DNA of 64,000 nucleotides from Scytonema sp045865695. Lineage in GTDB: Bacteria; Cyanobacteriota; Cyanobacteriia; Cyanobacteriales; Nostocaceae. How positions within the stretch are numbered: position 1 is the stretch's first letter; the number at the start of each line of letters is the position of its first letter. The stretch spans positions 1-64,000 of the forward strand of contig NZ_BAACAP010000241.1 in assembly GCF_045865695.1 (NCBI RefSeq), read 5' to 3'. The notes beneath the pieces were generated by a model, which ran no database searches, was not told the DNA's origin, and worked only from the letters and a program-made list of their open reading frames with translations. Made by a program: the position numbers and the translations under genes. Below are positions 34,955 through 43,580 of this stretch, one piece after another.

Positions 34955-36766
34955 TTAAAACCGGAAGGTTGCTCTTACTGTTCCAATAACTAAAGTGTCG
35001 TTAGCTGAGTTGTGGTCTGGGTTGAAGAGAAGTAGTAATCCGGGAGTAATTGATAAATACTCGTTTAATTGAGCGCGATAAAACAGTTCTAAGTGTAATG
35101 TACTGTCGTTGCGTCCTCCTGGTGTTCCTCCTTCGGAGAAGTTGGGAAGGTTGTATCCTTCTGGTAAGGTGCTAGAGGTGATTTTGGGTGGTTGACCGAT
35201 GAGAATTCCTCCGAGATTACCTTGGCGAAGTAAGTTGGGAAATGCCGCAAATACCATCCAGTTGTTTGTTTTTACGCTTCCAGAGAGGTCTTCTGGATTG
35301 GAAAAAGTCCAGCCTCCCCAACCACCTAACTGAAAGTTGGGATTGATGCGCCATGCTACTGTTGCTCCTACAGCATGGGTGTTGAAGGCGACGGGTGGTG
35401 CAAAAGGAGAGATTAATTGAGCATCTCCAATACCGCTTCCTAGTAAGCCATCGGGTGAGTGGGAGTAAAGGTAGTGAACTCCTATATCAATATTGTTGGT
35501 TGGTGCAAGGCTTAACTGAGCACCAGCTGTATATCTACCACCAAATAGTCCTGCAGCTTGACTGTTACTGGGAAAACTGGGAATTTCAGCACTGTAAACT
35601 CCTTGTAAACTAATGCGATCGCTTATTTGCCAATCAAACCCTATGCCACCCGTACCATTACCGATTGCCAAAATAGGATTGCGCTGACCAAATAGAGAGA
35701 TAGCGCCTTCTCCAGAACCTTCTAAAGGGTTGATACCACGGAAGGTATTGGTTGGGTTAACACCTGCTGTACCAACGACAATGCCAAAGTTATCAGAGAC
35801 AGGAAATCGGTAAGACAACTCGTTGAGCACTAAATCTTTGTCTGTATCTAGTTCATAACCCAAGCGTCCCATGTTGGTAAAAACATATGGTGCATTAGAG
35901 CCTAAGTTTCCTGCAGTTAAACCAGTTAATAGTAAATCTCTTCCCGCGAACGAAGTCGCAAGTGTTAACTGTAGGTTACTTGCAAATGTGAAATTTGTTT
36001 GTGCGCTCCGTTCTGGTACACCGTCTCTTGGAAATAAGTCAATCTCAGCTTCATTGGAGCCTTGTAAGCTAAAAATGACTTGTCCAACTAGTTTAGTGGT
36101 TGTAGAAAACTGATTTTCTGCTATTTGCGATGTTCGACCTTCCAAAGAAGTCACGCGCTCTTGAATCGCGTTTAACTCCGCCTGAAATTCTAATTGCAAC
36201 TTTTCTAGGAGAATTAAGTCCTCGTTAGTTAGAGTATTTTCGGTACTCTTGCCAATCAATTCGTCGATCTTCTCCAAGCAAGCTGCTAATCCCGCAGCAA
36301 ATTCATAACGATTGATAGCTCGATCGCCTTGATAAGTGCGATCGGAATACCCTGCAATACAGCCATAGCGTTCTACTAAAGATTGCAAAGCACTAAAAGC
36401 CCAATCAGAAGGTTGAATATCACCCAGTTGCGACACAGATGTGACTTGTGACATCGGATCTTCTGTCCGTGTTTCTACTGCTTGTACTAGACTGTAGGGG
36501 GTTTGAGGATGTTTTTTTTCAGTAATTTTATTAGTTATTTTTTTAGTTTCTATTTTTATAGCTAACGAGGTAAATTGAGAACTACCATTAAGTGGCATAA
36601 ATTCGGGTGGAGTCATTTCAGGAGATAGAATAACTTGAGTTACCCGATCGATTACTGATTGCTCCATCCCATCTTTTACTTTAACTAGTGGCTGCTCTGG
36701 TACTTTTGGGAAAGATGGTTGCCCTGCTGCAAACATACCTGTCATTAGCAGACTAATATTGCTCAT
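34955..36766 (-). CDS. SLH domain-OprB-type porin (cyanobacterial outer-membrane porin)
   Basis: 603 aa. An export signal-like start is followed by an SLH domain (DIQPSDWAFSALQSLVERYG, residues ~113-165), a short coiled coil (EKLQLEFQAELNAIQERVTSLEGR, ~190-213) and then a carbohydrate-selective/OprB barrel ending in the outer-membrane signature VIGTVRATFRF. This order is the common cyanobacterial porin associated with iron or inorganic ion uptake. The SLH domain anchors it to the cell wall. The gene may be controlled by the palindrome upstream. Confidence 0.92.
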   Translation of the reverse strand: MSNISLLMTGMFAAGQPSFPKVPEQPLVKVKDGMEQSVIDRVTQVILSPEMTPPEFMPLNGSSQFTSLAIKIETKKITNKITEKKHPQTPYSLVQAVETRTEDPMSQVTSVSQLGDIQPSDWAFSALQSLVERYGCIAGYSDRTYQGDRAINRYEFAAGLAACLEKIDELIGKSTENTLTNEDLILLEKLQLEFQAELNAIQERVTSLEGRTSQIAENQFSTTTKLVGQVIFSLQGSNEAEIDLFPRDGVPERSAQTNFTFASNLQLTLATSFAGRDLLLTGLTAGNLGSNAPYVFTNMGRLGYELDTDKDLVLNELSYRFPVSDNFGIVVGTAGVNPTNTFRGINPLEGSGEGAISLFGQRNPILAIGNGTGGIGFDWQISDRISLQGVYSAEIPSFPSNSQAAGLFGGRYTAGAQLSLAPTNNIDIGVHYLYSHSPDGLLGSGIGDAQLISPFAPPVAFNTHAVGATVAWRINPNFQLGGWGGWTFSNPEDLSGSVKTNNWMVFAAFPNLLRQGNLGGILIGQPPKITSSTLPEGYNLPNFSEGGTPGGRNDSTLHLELFYRAQLNEYLSITPGLLLLFNPDHNSANDTLVIGTVRATFRF

Positions 36767-36834
36767 TGTATTTAAAATGTAAATAAAGACTTACATTCCT
36801 TTTGACAAGTGCAACCTTTATAAAACCGGAATAT

Positions 36835-36847
36835 TTCTTATTAAGAA
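36835..36847. promoter_or_regulatory. Perfect 13-bp palindrome upstream of porin
   Basis: TTCTTATTAAGAA, symmetric about its central T, about 70 bases before the porin start. It could be an operator (iron-box-like AT-rich symmetry) but chance in AT-rich DNA is possible. Confidence 0.3.
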
Positions 36848-37060
36848 TTAGTCATATAGCAATCAAATTTAATTTATGAAAAAATCTCATTCCTATAGGA
36901 TGAGTATTGTCTACTTAAAGTTTTATATAGTAAGTAATACCCATCTATATGCATTTAAAAAATAAATAGATTTCTATATAGGGAATAGTATTAAGTAGTA
37001 TTTTTAGGTCGATTTTTCTGATAAATTCTATTCTGTAGATAGTCTAAATAGGAGTTAATA

Positions 37061-37336
37061 TTAAACGCGATTAAATACTGAAAGTTCTTCTATAGGAGAA
37101 GCAAGCTTGTCCAACGATTTAGGTTCTTGTTGAGGATATAGAGCCGATTTCTGTTCAGCAGACACACTTGCTGATGTCTCTTCAGGAACGTCCATGTTAA
37201 GGATAGCAGTAGGCGCGTTTGTAAGAAATTGAACTCCACCTGCCACTTCACGATATGGACGGTTTTGAAGGTAATTGAGCAATGAATCACGTTGTTGCTC
37301 AGTCAGAAAATAAACTTTTTGTTGAACTTTTGCCAT
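37061..37336 (-). CDS. Small conserved-looking hypothetical protein
   Basis: 91 aa. The first 45 residues (KVQQKVYFLTEQQRDSLLNYLQNRPYREVAGGVQFLTNAP) look folded; the rest is Ser/Glu-rich and loose. No family name known to me. It has no close same-strand partner. Confidence 0.6.
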   Translation of the reverse strand: MAKVQQKVYFLTEQQRDSLLNYLQNRPYREVAGGVQFLTNAPTAILNMDVPEETSASVSAEQKSALYPQQEPKSLDKLASPIEELSVFNRV

Positions 37337-37561
37337 AACTTTCTACGTGTTTGTCCTTATGATGTGGATTTTGCTGAGAAAGTGTTACTCGAAGACTTTC
37401 TCCATCAAGTATTTAACGACTCAAGCAGTGTTGTAATCCGTGAAATAACGGAAATTTTCAGAAGAGCCTTTTGGCGATCGCGTAGCGTCTCCGTAATCAC
37501 AAATCAAATAGGAGTCCTATAGTTAGCGCCCTTTGTGACGACCTACTTGTAGGTGCTAAGC

Positions 37562-38038
37562 TCATTCTGGCTGGTTACAGTACTTATTTAAATCTGATGC
37601 TGCACCATCTAACTGCTTGGCTGCACCTGCAGCTGCTGTCAAGGCTGTATCGATATCGCCTCTTGCCTTTTGAATTCTGACTCGACCTTCTGATGAGTTT
37701 TTTGCTATCTTGGCAGAACCTAAAGCTTGACCTGCTTTCGCAATGGATTTGCTTACAGTCTCAAACACCTTGACAAAACGGTTCCGAAATTCCTCCAACT
37801 TCGGATCTTTGAAGTTCTGTTCTTCGATCTCTTTACTCACAGCTTGCAAATCTTTTGAGAGTTGTATGCTGGTCGTAACCTGCTGAGCTTTGTTCTTATC
37901 GATCAGCTCGGTTCCTTTGTTAACCACTTCCATCAACCGTTGACACTGATTGACTTTGCTTTCATTGCAAGCGGTTATTAGAAAAGCAATACTCAAGCTA
38001 ACAGGAAAAATAACAGTATATTTACGTAAGATAAGCAT
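37562..38038 (-). CDS. Lipoprotein, hypothetical
   Basis: 158 aa. The signal peptide ends in the lipobox LITAC (Cys near residue 24), so it is lipid-anchored. The mature part is all-helical: VNKGTELIDKNKAQQVTTS, DLQAVSKEIEEQN, KVFETVSKSIAKAGQALGSAKIAKN, with a final CNQPE Cys that may pair with the early CQRL Cys. No enzyme motif. Confidence 0.75.
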   Translation of the reverse strand: MLILRKYTVIFPVSLSIAFLITACNESKVNQCQRLMEVVNKGTELIDKNKAQQVTTSIQLSKDLQAVSKEIEEQNFKDPKLEEFRNRFVKVFETVSKSIAKAGQALGSAKIAKNSSEGRVRIQKARGDIDTALTAAAGAAKQLDGAASDLNKYCNQPE

Positions 38039-38132
38039 ATTTAGTCTCGTTATATATCAAACCCAGATAATAATACCCAAAGATTTAACCGTTCTTACCA
38101 TTATTCCTGTGATTGTTACAAATTCACGCTTT

Positions 38133-38164
38133 AATTACGAATTACGAATTACAAATTACGAATT
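38133..38164. repeat. AATTACG heptad tandem repeat
   Basis: Four units AATTACG, AATTACG, AATTACA, AATTACG then AATT. It lies in the 300-base spacer before the first cbi operon. Typical short tandem repeat of filamentous cyanobacteria. Confidence 0.9.
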
Positions 38165-38339
38165 GGTATAAATCCCCCCCCATAGCATTGAATTCTAAAG
38201 AAAATCTAAGCTTAACTAGAAGTTTATAGATATCGCATAATCTGTCTAAAGAAAATCGTTAAATTACGGATACACAATCGTGTTGGCTTTTATTTCATAC
38301 TCAAGATGGATGCATGGGATATTTCAACCCCATCCAGCA

Positions 38340-39017
38340 ATGCATATTCCAGATGGCTTTTTGAATTTACCTGTTATTCTTGTCACTTGGGCGATCGCGA
38401 TCGCACTCATTGTAGTTTCGCTGTCGAAGTCGCAAGCAGAATACCAAGAACGAGCTGTACCCTTGATGGGCGTCTGTGCGGCTTTTATATTTGCTGCTCA
38501 GATGATCAATTTCCCTATTCCTGGAGGGACATCCGGGCATCTTTTGGGCGGTACTTTAGCGGGGGCTTTATTAGGTCCTTGGGCTGGTTCCTTAGTGATG
38601 GTAGCCGTCTTTATTGTCCAAAGCGTCTTTTTCCAAGATGGCGGTTTGACAGTATTGGGAGCCAATATCTTGAATATGGGCCTAATTGGGACATTTGCAG
38701 GTTATTACTTATACAAAGCCATTAGAGTCGCTATAGGTCGAAATAAACTGTCAGGTATGGTGGTTGGTGCGGCTGTTGCAGCTTGGACAAGTGTAGTTAT
38801 AGCCTCTCTTGTCTGTGCAGTGCAACTGGCTATATCTGGAACAGTTCCATTATCAGTAGCATTGACAGCAATGGTAACTTGGCACGTGCTTATTGGTATA
38901 GGTGAAGCCGCAATCACCGTCATCGCACTTTCGTTTATTTGGCGGACTCGACCGGATCTGCTCTACGATCCCCCACGCAAATCTGTTGTCTCTCGACCTT
39001 TGTCTCCATATCAATAA
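38340..39017 (+). CDS. cbiM: ECF-type Ni/Co transporter substrate-binding membrane component CbiM (first copy)
   Basis: 225 aa. Begins MHIPDGFLNLP; in CbiM/NikM the N-terminal Met-His sequence supplies metal ligands, so I place the start at ATG 38340 although the frame is open back to a GTG at 38280. Hydrophobic helices follow with FPIPGGTSGHLLGGTLAGALLGPW and DGGLTVLGANILNMGLIGTF, the family's metal-binding loops. It works with the PDGLE protein, CbiQ and CbiO encoded next, all on the plus strand with short gaps. Confidence 0.9.
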   Translation: MHIPDGFLNLPVILVTWAIAIALIVVSLSKSQAEYQERAVPLMGVCAAFIFAAQMINFPIPGGTSGHLLGGTLAGALLGPWAGSLVMVAVFIVQSVFFQDGGLTVLGANILNMGLIGTFAGYYLYKAIRVAIGRNKLSGMVVGAAVAAWTSVVIASLVCAVQLAISGTVPLSVALTAMVTWHVLIGIGEAAITVIALSFIWRTRPDLLYDPPRKSVVSRPLSPYQ

Positions 39018-39044
39018 CGATTAGAGAGTAATTTGAGAAATCTT

Positions 39045-39407
39045 ATGAGCCACAATATGATACGCGATCGCAATCGAGCATTTGTCATAGCAGGTTTGGG
39101 TGTCGCCCTACTGATTGCAATTTTCCTCTCTCCTTTTGCCAGTAAAGATCCCGACGGGTTGGATCGAGTCTCGCAGGATCTCAAATTTGAGAATAAAGCA
39201 GTTGAAGATGCACCAGCTAAAAAGCTTCCCTTCCACTCTTTATTTGACGAATACGCTCTTAGAGGTGTCCCCGAAGGCATAGCTACCCCTATAGCTGGGT
39301 TGGTGGGAACTCTAGCAACTTTTGGTTTGGCTTGGGGAATCGGCAAACTTGTTGTCCGTGGTTCGAGTTCACCTCACCCAGAGTATGATGATTCTAACGA
39401 AGTATGA
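39045..39407 (+). CDS. PDGLE-domain small membrane subunit of the ECF Ni/Co transporter
   Basis: About 120 aa. The signature region SPFASKDPDGLDRVSQDLKFE gives the PDGLE family its name. It has two hydrophobic helices (near residues 13-31 and 85-105) and takes the place of CbiN. I prefer ATG 39045 to the TTG at 39033. The PDGLE subtype is often linked to nickel rather than cobalt, but metal choice is not certain. Confidence 0.88.
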   Translation: MSHNMIRDRNRAFVIAGLGVALLIAIFLSPFASKDPDGLDRVSQDLKFENKAVEDAPAKKLPFHSLFDEYALRGVPEGIATPIAGLVGTLATFGLAWGIGKLVVRGSSSPHPEYDDSNEV

Positions 39408-39448
39408 AGTATAAAGTGTGAAGGACAAAGTAAAGTAAAAATCGTTAG

Positions 39449-40234
39449 ATGCTGCTGCATATTGGGGCAATAGCTCTTGATGTCGATAGTAAAAAAGTTA
39501 CACTTTGGCACAAACTCGCTCCTCGTACTCGCATCCTATGTACGTTGATGCTCGTTTTTGCCACTGTTATCACCCCTAATGGACATTGGTGGACTTGGTT
39601 AATTTATGGCTTGGCTGTGGTAAGCGTCATATTACTCAGTCAAGTGACTCTCGGCGTTCTATTAAAACGGTTAGCTGTTGAGTTTGGGTTTGTTGGTGTC
39701 GTACTTCTAGGAACTTTATTTCGTAGAGGCGGTAGGGTACTTTGGGCTTGGGGTCCTTTACAAATCACTACCTTGGGGCTGATTATTTTAGGTAGTGTAA
39801 TGTTTAAAACATTACTGTCACTGTTGATGTTAAATTTGCTGACTTTAACAACTTCAGTACCATCGCTTCTCAATGCTTTGATTGAACTGAGAATCCCACC
39901 ACTGTTAGTAGCAATTTTGGCATCAATGTATCGCTATATTAACGTTTTGATTAACGAGTTTAACACCATGAGGCGAGCAGCAGCATCTCGCAACCTCATG
40001 AATAGCAACCGTACTATCAGGTTAGTTGTTGGCAACACAATTGGATCTCTGTTTATCCGCACTTACGAGCGAGGTAACCGCATTCATCAAGCAATGCTCT
40101 CACGCGGTTATCAAGGAGTCCCACCTATAGAACAAGTACCCCAGGGCGGACGACTTGATGTAATAGCTCTTACCACAACGTTCCTTGTGTCACTTTTTGG
40201 ACAAGTTATTTATTTAGTTAGTAATGCATCATAA
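39449..40234 (+). CDS. cbiQ: ECF transporter transmembrane subunit CbiQ (first copy)
   Basis: 261 aa. Multi-helix T-component: APRTRILCTLMLVFATVI, NLLTLTTSVPSLLNALIELRIPPLLVAILASMYRYINVLINEF, then the coupling motifs MRRAAASRN and HQAMLSRGYQG that contact the ATPase. It overlaps the downstream cbiO by 11 bp, indicating coupled translation. Confidence 0.92.
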   Translation: MLLHIGAIALDVDSKKVTLWHKLAPRTRILCTLMLVFATVITPNGHWWTWLIYGLAVVSVILLSQVTLGVLLKRLAVEFGFVGVVLLGTLFRRGGRVLWAWGPLQITTLGLIILGSVMFKTLLSLLMLNLLTLTTSVPSLLNALIELRIPPLLVAILASMYRYINVLINEFNTMRRAAASRNLMNSNRTIRLVVGNTIGSLFIRTYERGNRIHQAMLSRGYQGVPPIEQVPQGGRLDVIALTTTFLVSLFGQVIYLVSNAS

Positions 40235-41057
40235 TCCAGTTACTATTACAAATCTTAGCTATACGTATCCTGATGGGACTCAAGCCCTTAAAGGAATTAA
40301 TCTATTTATCAAACCAGGAGAACGAGTTGCATTAATTGGGGCAAATGGGTCGGGAAAATCTACTTTGCAGTATCACCTCAATGGTATTATCTTACCTCAA
40401 GAAGGAGAGATAACGATTGGTGAGTGGGTTGTAAAACCTGAAAATTTGCGAGAAATTCGGAATTTTGTAGGACTGGTATTTCAAAATCCAGATAACCAGT
40501 TATTTATGCCAACAGTATGGGAAGATGTTGCTTTTGGTCCAATGAATTTGGGCTTGCGAGATATGGAACTCAAAGAGCAAGTTCTTCAAGCAATGGCTGC
40601 AGTTGATATCGATCCCGAATGGTACGGACAACGCAATACTGATAATTTGTCTGGGGGTGAAAAAAAACGTGTTGCGATCGCAGGCGTTTTAGCTATGAAT
40701 CCGCAAGTTTTGGTATTTGATGAACCTTCCGCTCAATTAGATCCGCGCTCGCGCCGTCAGTTAATAGATTTACTACAAACTCTACCTCTAACTCAACTGA
40801 TTGCCACTCACGATTTAGATTTAGCCTTAGAGCTTTGTTCGCGTACTATTGTATTAAGTAGGGGACAAATTGTGTTTGATGGTCAGACGGAGAAGGTGAT
40901 GAACGATTCGGAATTTTTGCAGGCTCATGCTCTAGAACCACCTTTAAGTTACAGCCGTCCTTATTGTCTCATTGAACACAGTCAAAACAGACCTCACCCC
41001 TCTCCTACAAGGAGAGGAGCTTCAAATCCTGATTATAACCCTAATAACTACAGCTAA
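40224..41057 (+). CDS. cbiO: ECF transporter ATPase CbiO (first copy)
   Basis: 277 aa. Walker A GANGSGKST (39-47), Q-loop VFQNPDNQLF, ABC signature LSGGEKKRVAIAG, Walker B VLVFDEPSAQLD and switch His IATHDLD. It powers the CbiM-PDGLE-CbiQ complex. The last ~25 residues (HPSPTRRGASNP) come from a small palindromic repeat (CCCCTCTCCTACAAGGAGAGG) that has extended the normal C-terminus. Confidence 0.93.
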   Translation: MHHNPVTITNLSYTYPDGTQALKGINLFIKPGERVALIGANGSGKSTLQYHLNGIILPQEGEITIGEWVVKPENLREIRNFVGLVFQNPDNQLFMPTVWEDVAFGPMNLGLRDMELKEQVLQAMAAVDIDPEWYGQRNTDNLSGGEKKRVAIAGVLAMNPQVLVFDEPSAQLDPRSRRQLIDLLQTLPLTQLIATHDLDLALELCSRTIVLSRGQIVFDGQTEKVMNDSEFLQAHALEPPLSYSRPYCLIEHSQNRPHPSPTRRGASNPDYNPNNYS

Positions 41058-41144
41058 AATTAAAAGATTCCTTTTTAAAAGGAGCGCCTACAGTAGAACG
41101 AGCTATACCAGGCGGTAGTCGTCGCATCATAGTGTGTGCTACTC

Positions 41145-41178
41145 CCCCGACCCCTCTCCTCGTAGGAAAGGGGAGTAT
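41145..41178. repeat. Short palindromic repeat after first cbi operon
   Basis: CCCCTCTCCTCGTAGGAAAGGGG forms an imperfect hairpin; same family as the repeat that entered the end of cbiO and as the pyrimidine-rich repeats at 49910-50055. Confidence 0.6.
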
Positions 41179-41180
41179 TA

Positions 41181-41543
41181 TTATCCTAGCGTCAACACTC
41201 CAGAAGGCATATCAACAACAAGTCGTCGAGTTGTAAGCCATTGACGACCGAGTAAAACTTCTGTTAAACCTTGTCCAATATGTACAGGTATTTGAAATTC
41301 TTGAGAATCAATTCGTACTTTACCTAAATATAAGTCAAATACTGCTTCTCCCCTCGCAGTAAACATCTCCTGCTGTTTTATATATATCCAACTAAATCCA
41401 TCTATGTCTTGATTATTAATAGCTAAATAGCTAGAAAAGCCAGTATCAAAAAGTGCATCAGTTGGGAATTCTAAATTTTTAGATGCCAATAAATCAATCT
41501 CAAAAAACAAAGCATCCTCTACACCGAAAAATCCAGTTATCAT
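41181..41543 (-). CDS. Retropepsin-like aspartic protease-family protein
   Basis: About 120 aa. ALFDTGFSSYLAI (near residue 31-43) holds the D-T-G active-site motif. LLGRQWLTTRRLVVDMPSGVLTL is the end of the single-domain clan AA fold. Such proteins act as dimers. Its start overlaps the stop of the 105-aa upstream gene (ATGA), so the pair is coupled. Pairs like this are frequent in cyanobacteria and may be toxin-antitoxin-like; activity is unproven. Confidence 0.75.
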   Translation of the reverse strand: MITGFFGVEDALFFEIDLLASKNLEFPTDALFDTGFSSYLAINNQDIDGFSWIYIKQQEMFTARGEAVFDLYLGKVRIDSQEFQIPVHIGQGLTEVLLGRQWLTTRRLVVDMPSGVLTLG

Positions 41544-41857
41544 ATAGTTCCACAAACTCCGGTTTCATTGATGCGGAAAGTATGTAACTTACAAGAAGGA
41601 TATTTTTCATGCGCTTTTAATGCTCCAGCCATTTCATCCTTATCAATAAAATATTCACCACTCAATGGCTCAATTGTGATGTACCAATTGTAGTGAGTTT
41701 GCATTAACTCTGGCTTTACACGGTCAAAAATAACTTGACAGCGTTTGCGGATTTCCTCACGCTCAGTTCTCCATTGTGCTTGTTGTTCAGAAGTCCATTG
41801 AATTTCAGGGAATATTCTTCCTCTTCTAGCTGTGCGGGTTGGCTTGGTTTCTGTCAT
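41540..41857 (-). CDS. Hypothetical partner of the aspartic-protease-like gene
   Basis: About 105 aa. I start at ATG 41857 because GGTGA lies just upstream. Basic N-terminus TKPTRTARRGRIFPEIQWTSEQQAQW, helix EIRKRCQVIFDRVKPELM, then HYNWYITIEPLSGEYFIDKDEMAGALKAHEKYPSC. A short conserved cyanobacterial family by feel, always small. Coupled to the following protease-like gene. Confidence 0.7.
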   Translation of the reverse strand: MTETKPTRTARRGRIFPEIQWTSEQQAQWRTEREEIRKRCQVIFDRVKPELMQTHYNWYITIEPLSGEYFIDKDEMAGALKAHEKYPSCKLHTFRINETGVCGTI

Positions 41858-41910
41858 AATTATCACCGCTGTTTATACATATATTAATATTAAAACATTT
41901 TGTCTCATAA

Positions 41911-42129
41911 AATAATGAGGCGCAGGTATACGAATTTTGTCTGGGAAATGTATCAAAGTGCTTTGGATCGGAGTATGCCATTTACGATAGTGGCGAGGTT
42001 TCTTCTTCACGGATGCCAAATACTCACCTAAATTTTGTGCATCGGGTAATGGAAATTCAAGGAGAGCGCCACAAGCTCAAGAAAGGTTCCAGTACTACCA
42101 CTGAATATGATGTTCCTCCTCAACCCTAG
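41911..42129 (+). pseudogene. 5'-truncated coding remnant
   Basis: An open frame without a start, ending at TAG 42127-42129, reads EAQVYEFCLGNVSKCFGSEY, then AIYDSGEVSSSRMPNTHLNF and VHRVMEIQGERHKLKKGSST, with tail TTEYDVPPQP. Residue texture is protein-like (no low complexity), but a stop codon TAA lies directly before it and the only ATGs are internal. I do not know the family. It is the C-terminus of a lost gene. Confidence 0.45.
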
Positions 42130-42292
42130 GTATTGGAAGATTTGAGAGCGAGGCAGAACTGCGACTGTAATTAATGCAGAGAATTAAGTAATCATAAGGT
42201 AATTAGCCTTCAAAAGGCTGCGATCGCGACTTGATTTTGAGTTAATGTCGTGCGATCGCTGTATAGTTGAGGAAGAAGCAATTATTGTTCAG
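42130..42292. other. spacer with two HIP1 octamers
   Basis: No gene; two GCGATCGC-type sites and no clear hairpin. Confidence 0.5.
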
Positions 42293-42547
42293 CTAACTTC
42301 GACAGTTTCGGCACAAACCTGATTCGAGATCGGTTGCAGTCGAAAGGCAACAGTAACAAAGATTGAGATAATCCGTATGACCCTCTAAAATTTCTCCAGC
42401 GTTGCAGTCATAGTCTTTAGAGGCAATCTTAACGATTTGGGTAATGACTTGGTGGGATTTTTGCAGTCCGATGATATTTAACACTTGTTCGTCATTCAGC
42501 AGTTTAATAACATCATTGAGCATATAACTCCCAGTATGATTTGACAT
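42293..42547 (-). CDS. Small protein with C-terminal zinc-ribbon-like Cys pairs
   Basis: 84 aa. The C-terminus reads LCYCCLSTATDLESGLCRNCRS, a likely zinc-binding CxxC/CxxC pair. The N-terminal half is helical (LNDVIKLLNDEQVLNIIGLQKSHQVITQIVKIA). A good Shine-Dalgarno (GGAGG) precedes ATG 42547. No family recognised; it lies between the two ECF systems. Confidence 0.65.
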   Translation of the reverse strand: MSNHTGSYMLNDVIKLLNDEQVLNIIGLQKSHQVITQIVKIASKDYDCNAGEILEGHTDYLNLCYCCLSTATDLESGLCRNCRS

Positions 42548-42749
42548 AAAACCTCCTCCAGTCTCAATGCTCGTTAAAAAATTGAATAGATTGAGTAAAT
42601 AATATCATTAAATAGGACAAAATAACTAATACATCGATGGCAATTATGCGTTATTTTGACAACTCCCCGTACCATTATCGCCCAGTACCAAAAACCGATT
42701 ACTAAACAAGAGTACCAGTTGTTTCATAAGACTTACATGGCTGAGGGTC

Positions 42750-43580
42750 TCATAAATAACGAAAAGATTTCAATATTTGTTGTCGCAACTGTTCTAAAGC
42801 AGGTTCTTCTTCAAGAATTTTGTTAGTAAATAATAACTCATATATGAGCGGTACTCCTAACTGTAACTCTTCTAAAATATCCTGTTTGGCAAATACATCT
42901 TGTGGCTTTCCTTCTAAAACAAGTTGCCCTTTATCCATAACAAAAACCCAGTCTGCCCAACGGTAAACTAAATCTAAGTCATGGGTTGCCATCAGAGTTG
43001 TTGTTCCAGAAACATGAATCTTTTTGAGGGTTGCTATTAGGTTTCTGGTATGTAATGTATCTAGGTAAGCTGTAGGCTCGTCTAGTAACAGTAACTCAGG
43101 TTGTAACACCATAACATCTGCTATGGAAACTCGCTTTTTTTGTCCCAAACTTAGGTGATGAACTGGTCTTTCTGCAAGTTCCGTTAACCCAAATTCGACT
43201 AAAGCTTGTTTGACTTTATCTTGAATTTCTACTTCTGGCAATCCTAAGTTACATAAACCATAAGAAATATCTTCTTCAACGGTAGAGGCTACTAACTGTT
43301 GTTCTGGATCCTGAAAAATCAACCCAACTTTTTGTCTCAATTGTACTAAAGAATTGCGATCGTATTTCAGTGGGTTACCTTTCCAAAGTATACGTCCTTT
43401 TTGGGGTTTGTATAAACCATTAGTTAGTAAAAATAGTGTGGTTTTGCCACAACCATTTAAACCGATTAATGCACATCTTTTATTTGCAGGAATTCTAAGC
43501 GATAGCCCATTCAAAGCAGGTTGTTTTGCGCCTGAGTAGGTATAGTAAACTTGCTCAAATTCGAGTAACCATTCCTGCAT
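42750..43580 (-). CDS. cbiO: ECF transporter ATPase CbiO (second copy)
   Basis: 276 aa. Walker A LNGCGKTT (42-49), Q-loop IFQDPEQQL, signature HLSLGQKKRVSIAD, Walker B LLLLDEPTAYLD, switch MATHDLD. The signature LSLGQ replaces the LSGGE of the first copy. It starts 26 bp inside the end of cbiQ. Last gene of the minus-strand cbiMNQO operon. Confidence 0.93.
   Translation of the reverse strand: MQEWLLEFEQVYYTYSGAKQPALNGLSLRIPANKRCALIGLNGCGKTTLFLLTNGLYKPQKGRILWKGNPLKYDRNSLVQLRQKVGLIFQDPEQQLVASTVEEDISYGLCNLGLPEVEIQDKVKQALVEFGLTELAERPVHHLSLGQKKRVSIADVMVLQPELLLLDEPTAYLDTLHTRNLIATLKKIHVSGTTTLMATHDLDLVYRWADWVFVMDKGQLVLEGKPQDVFAKQDILEELQLGVPLIYELLFTNKILEEEPALEQLRQQILKSFRYL

Noticed and set aside
38280..38339. 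Upstream GTG start for the first cbiM
   Set aside because: The N-terminal Met-His of MHIPDGF is needed as metal ligand, so ATG 38340 is preferred.
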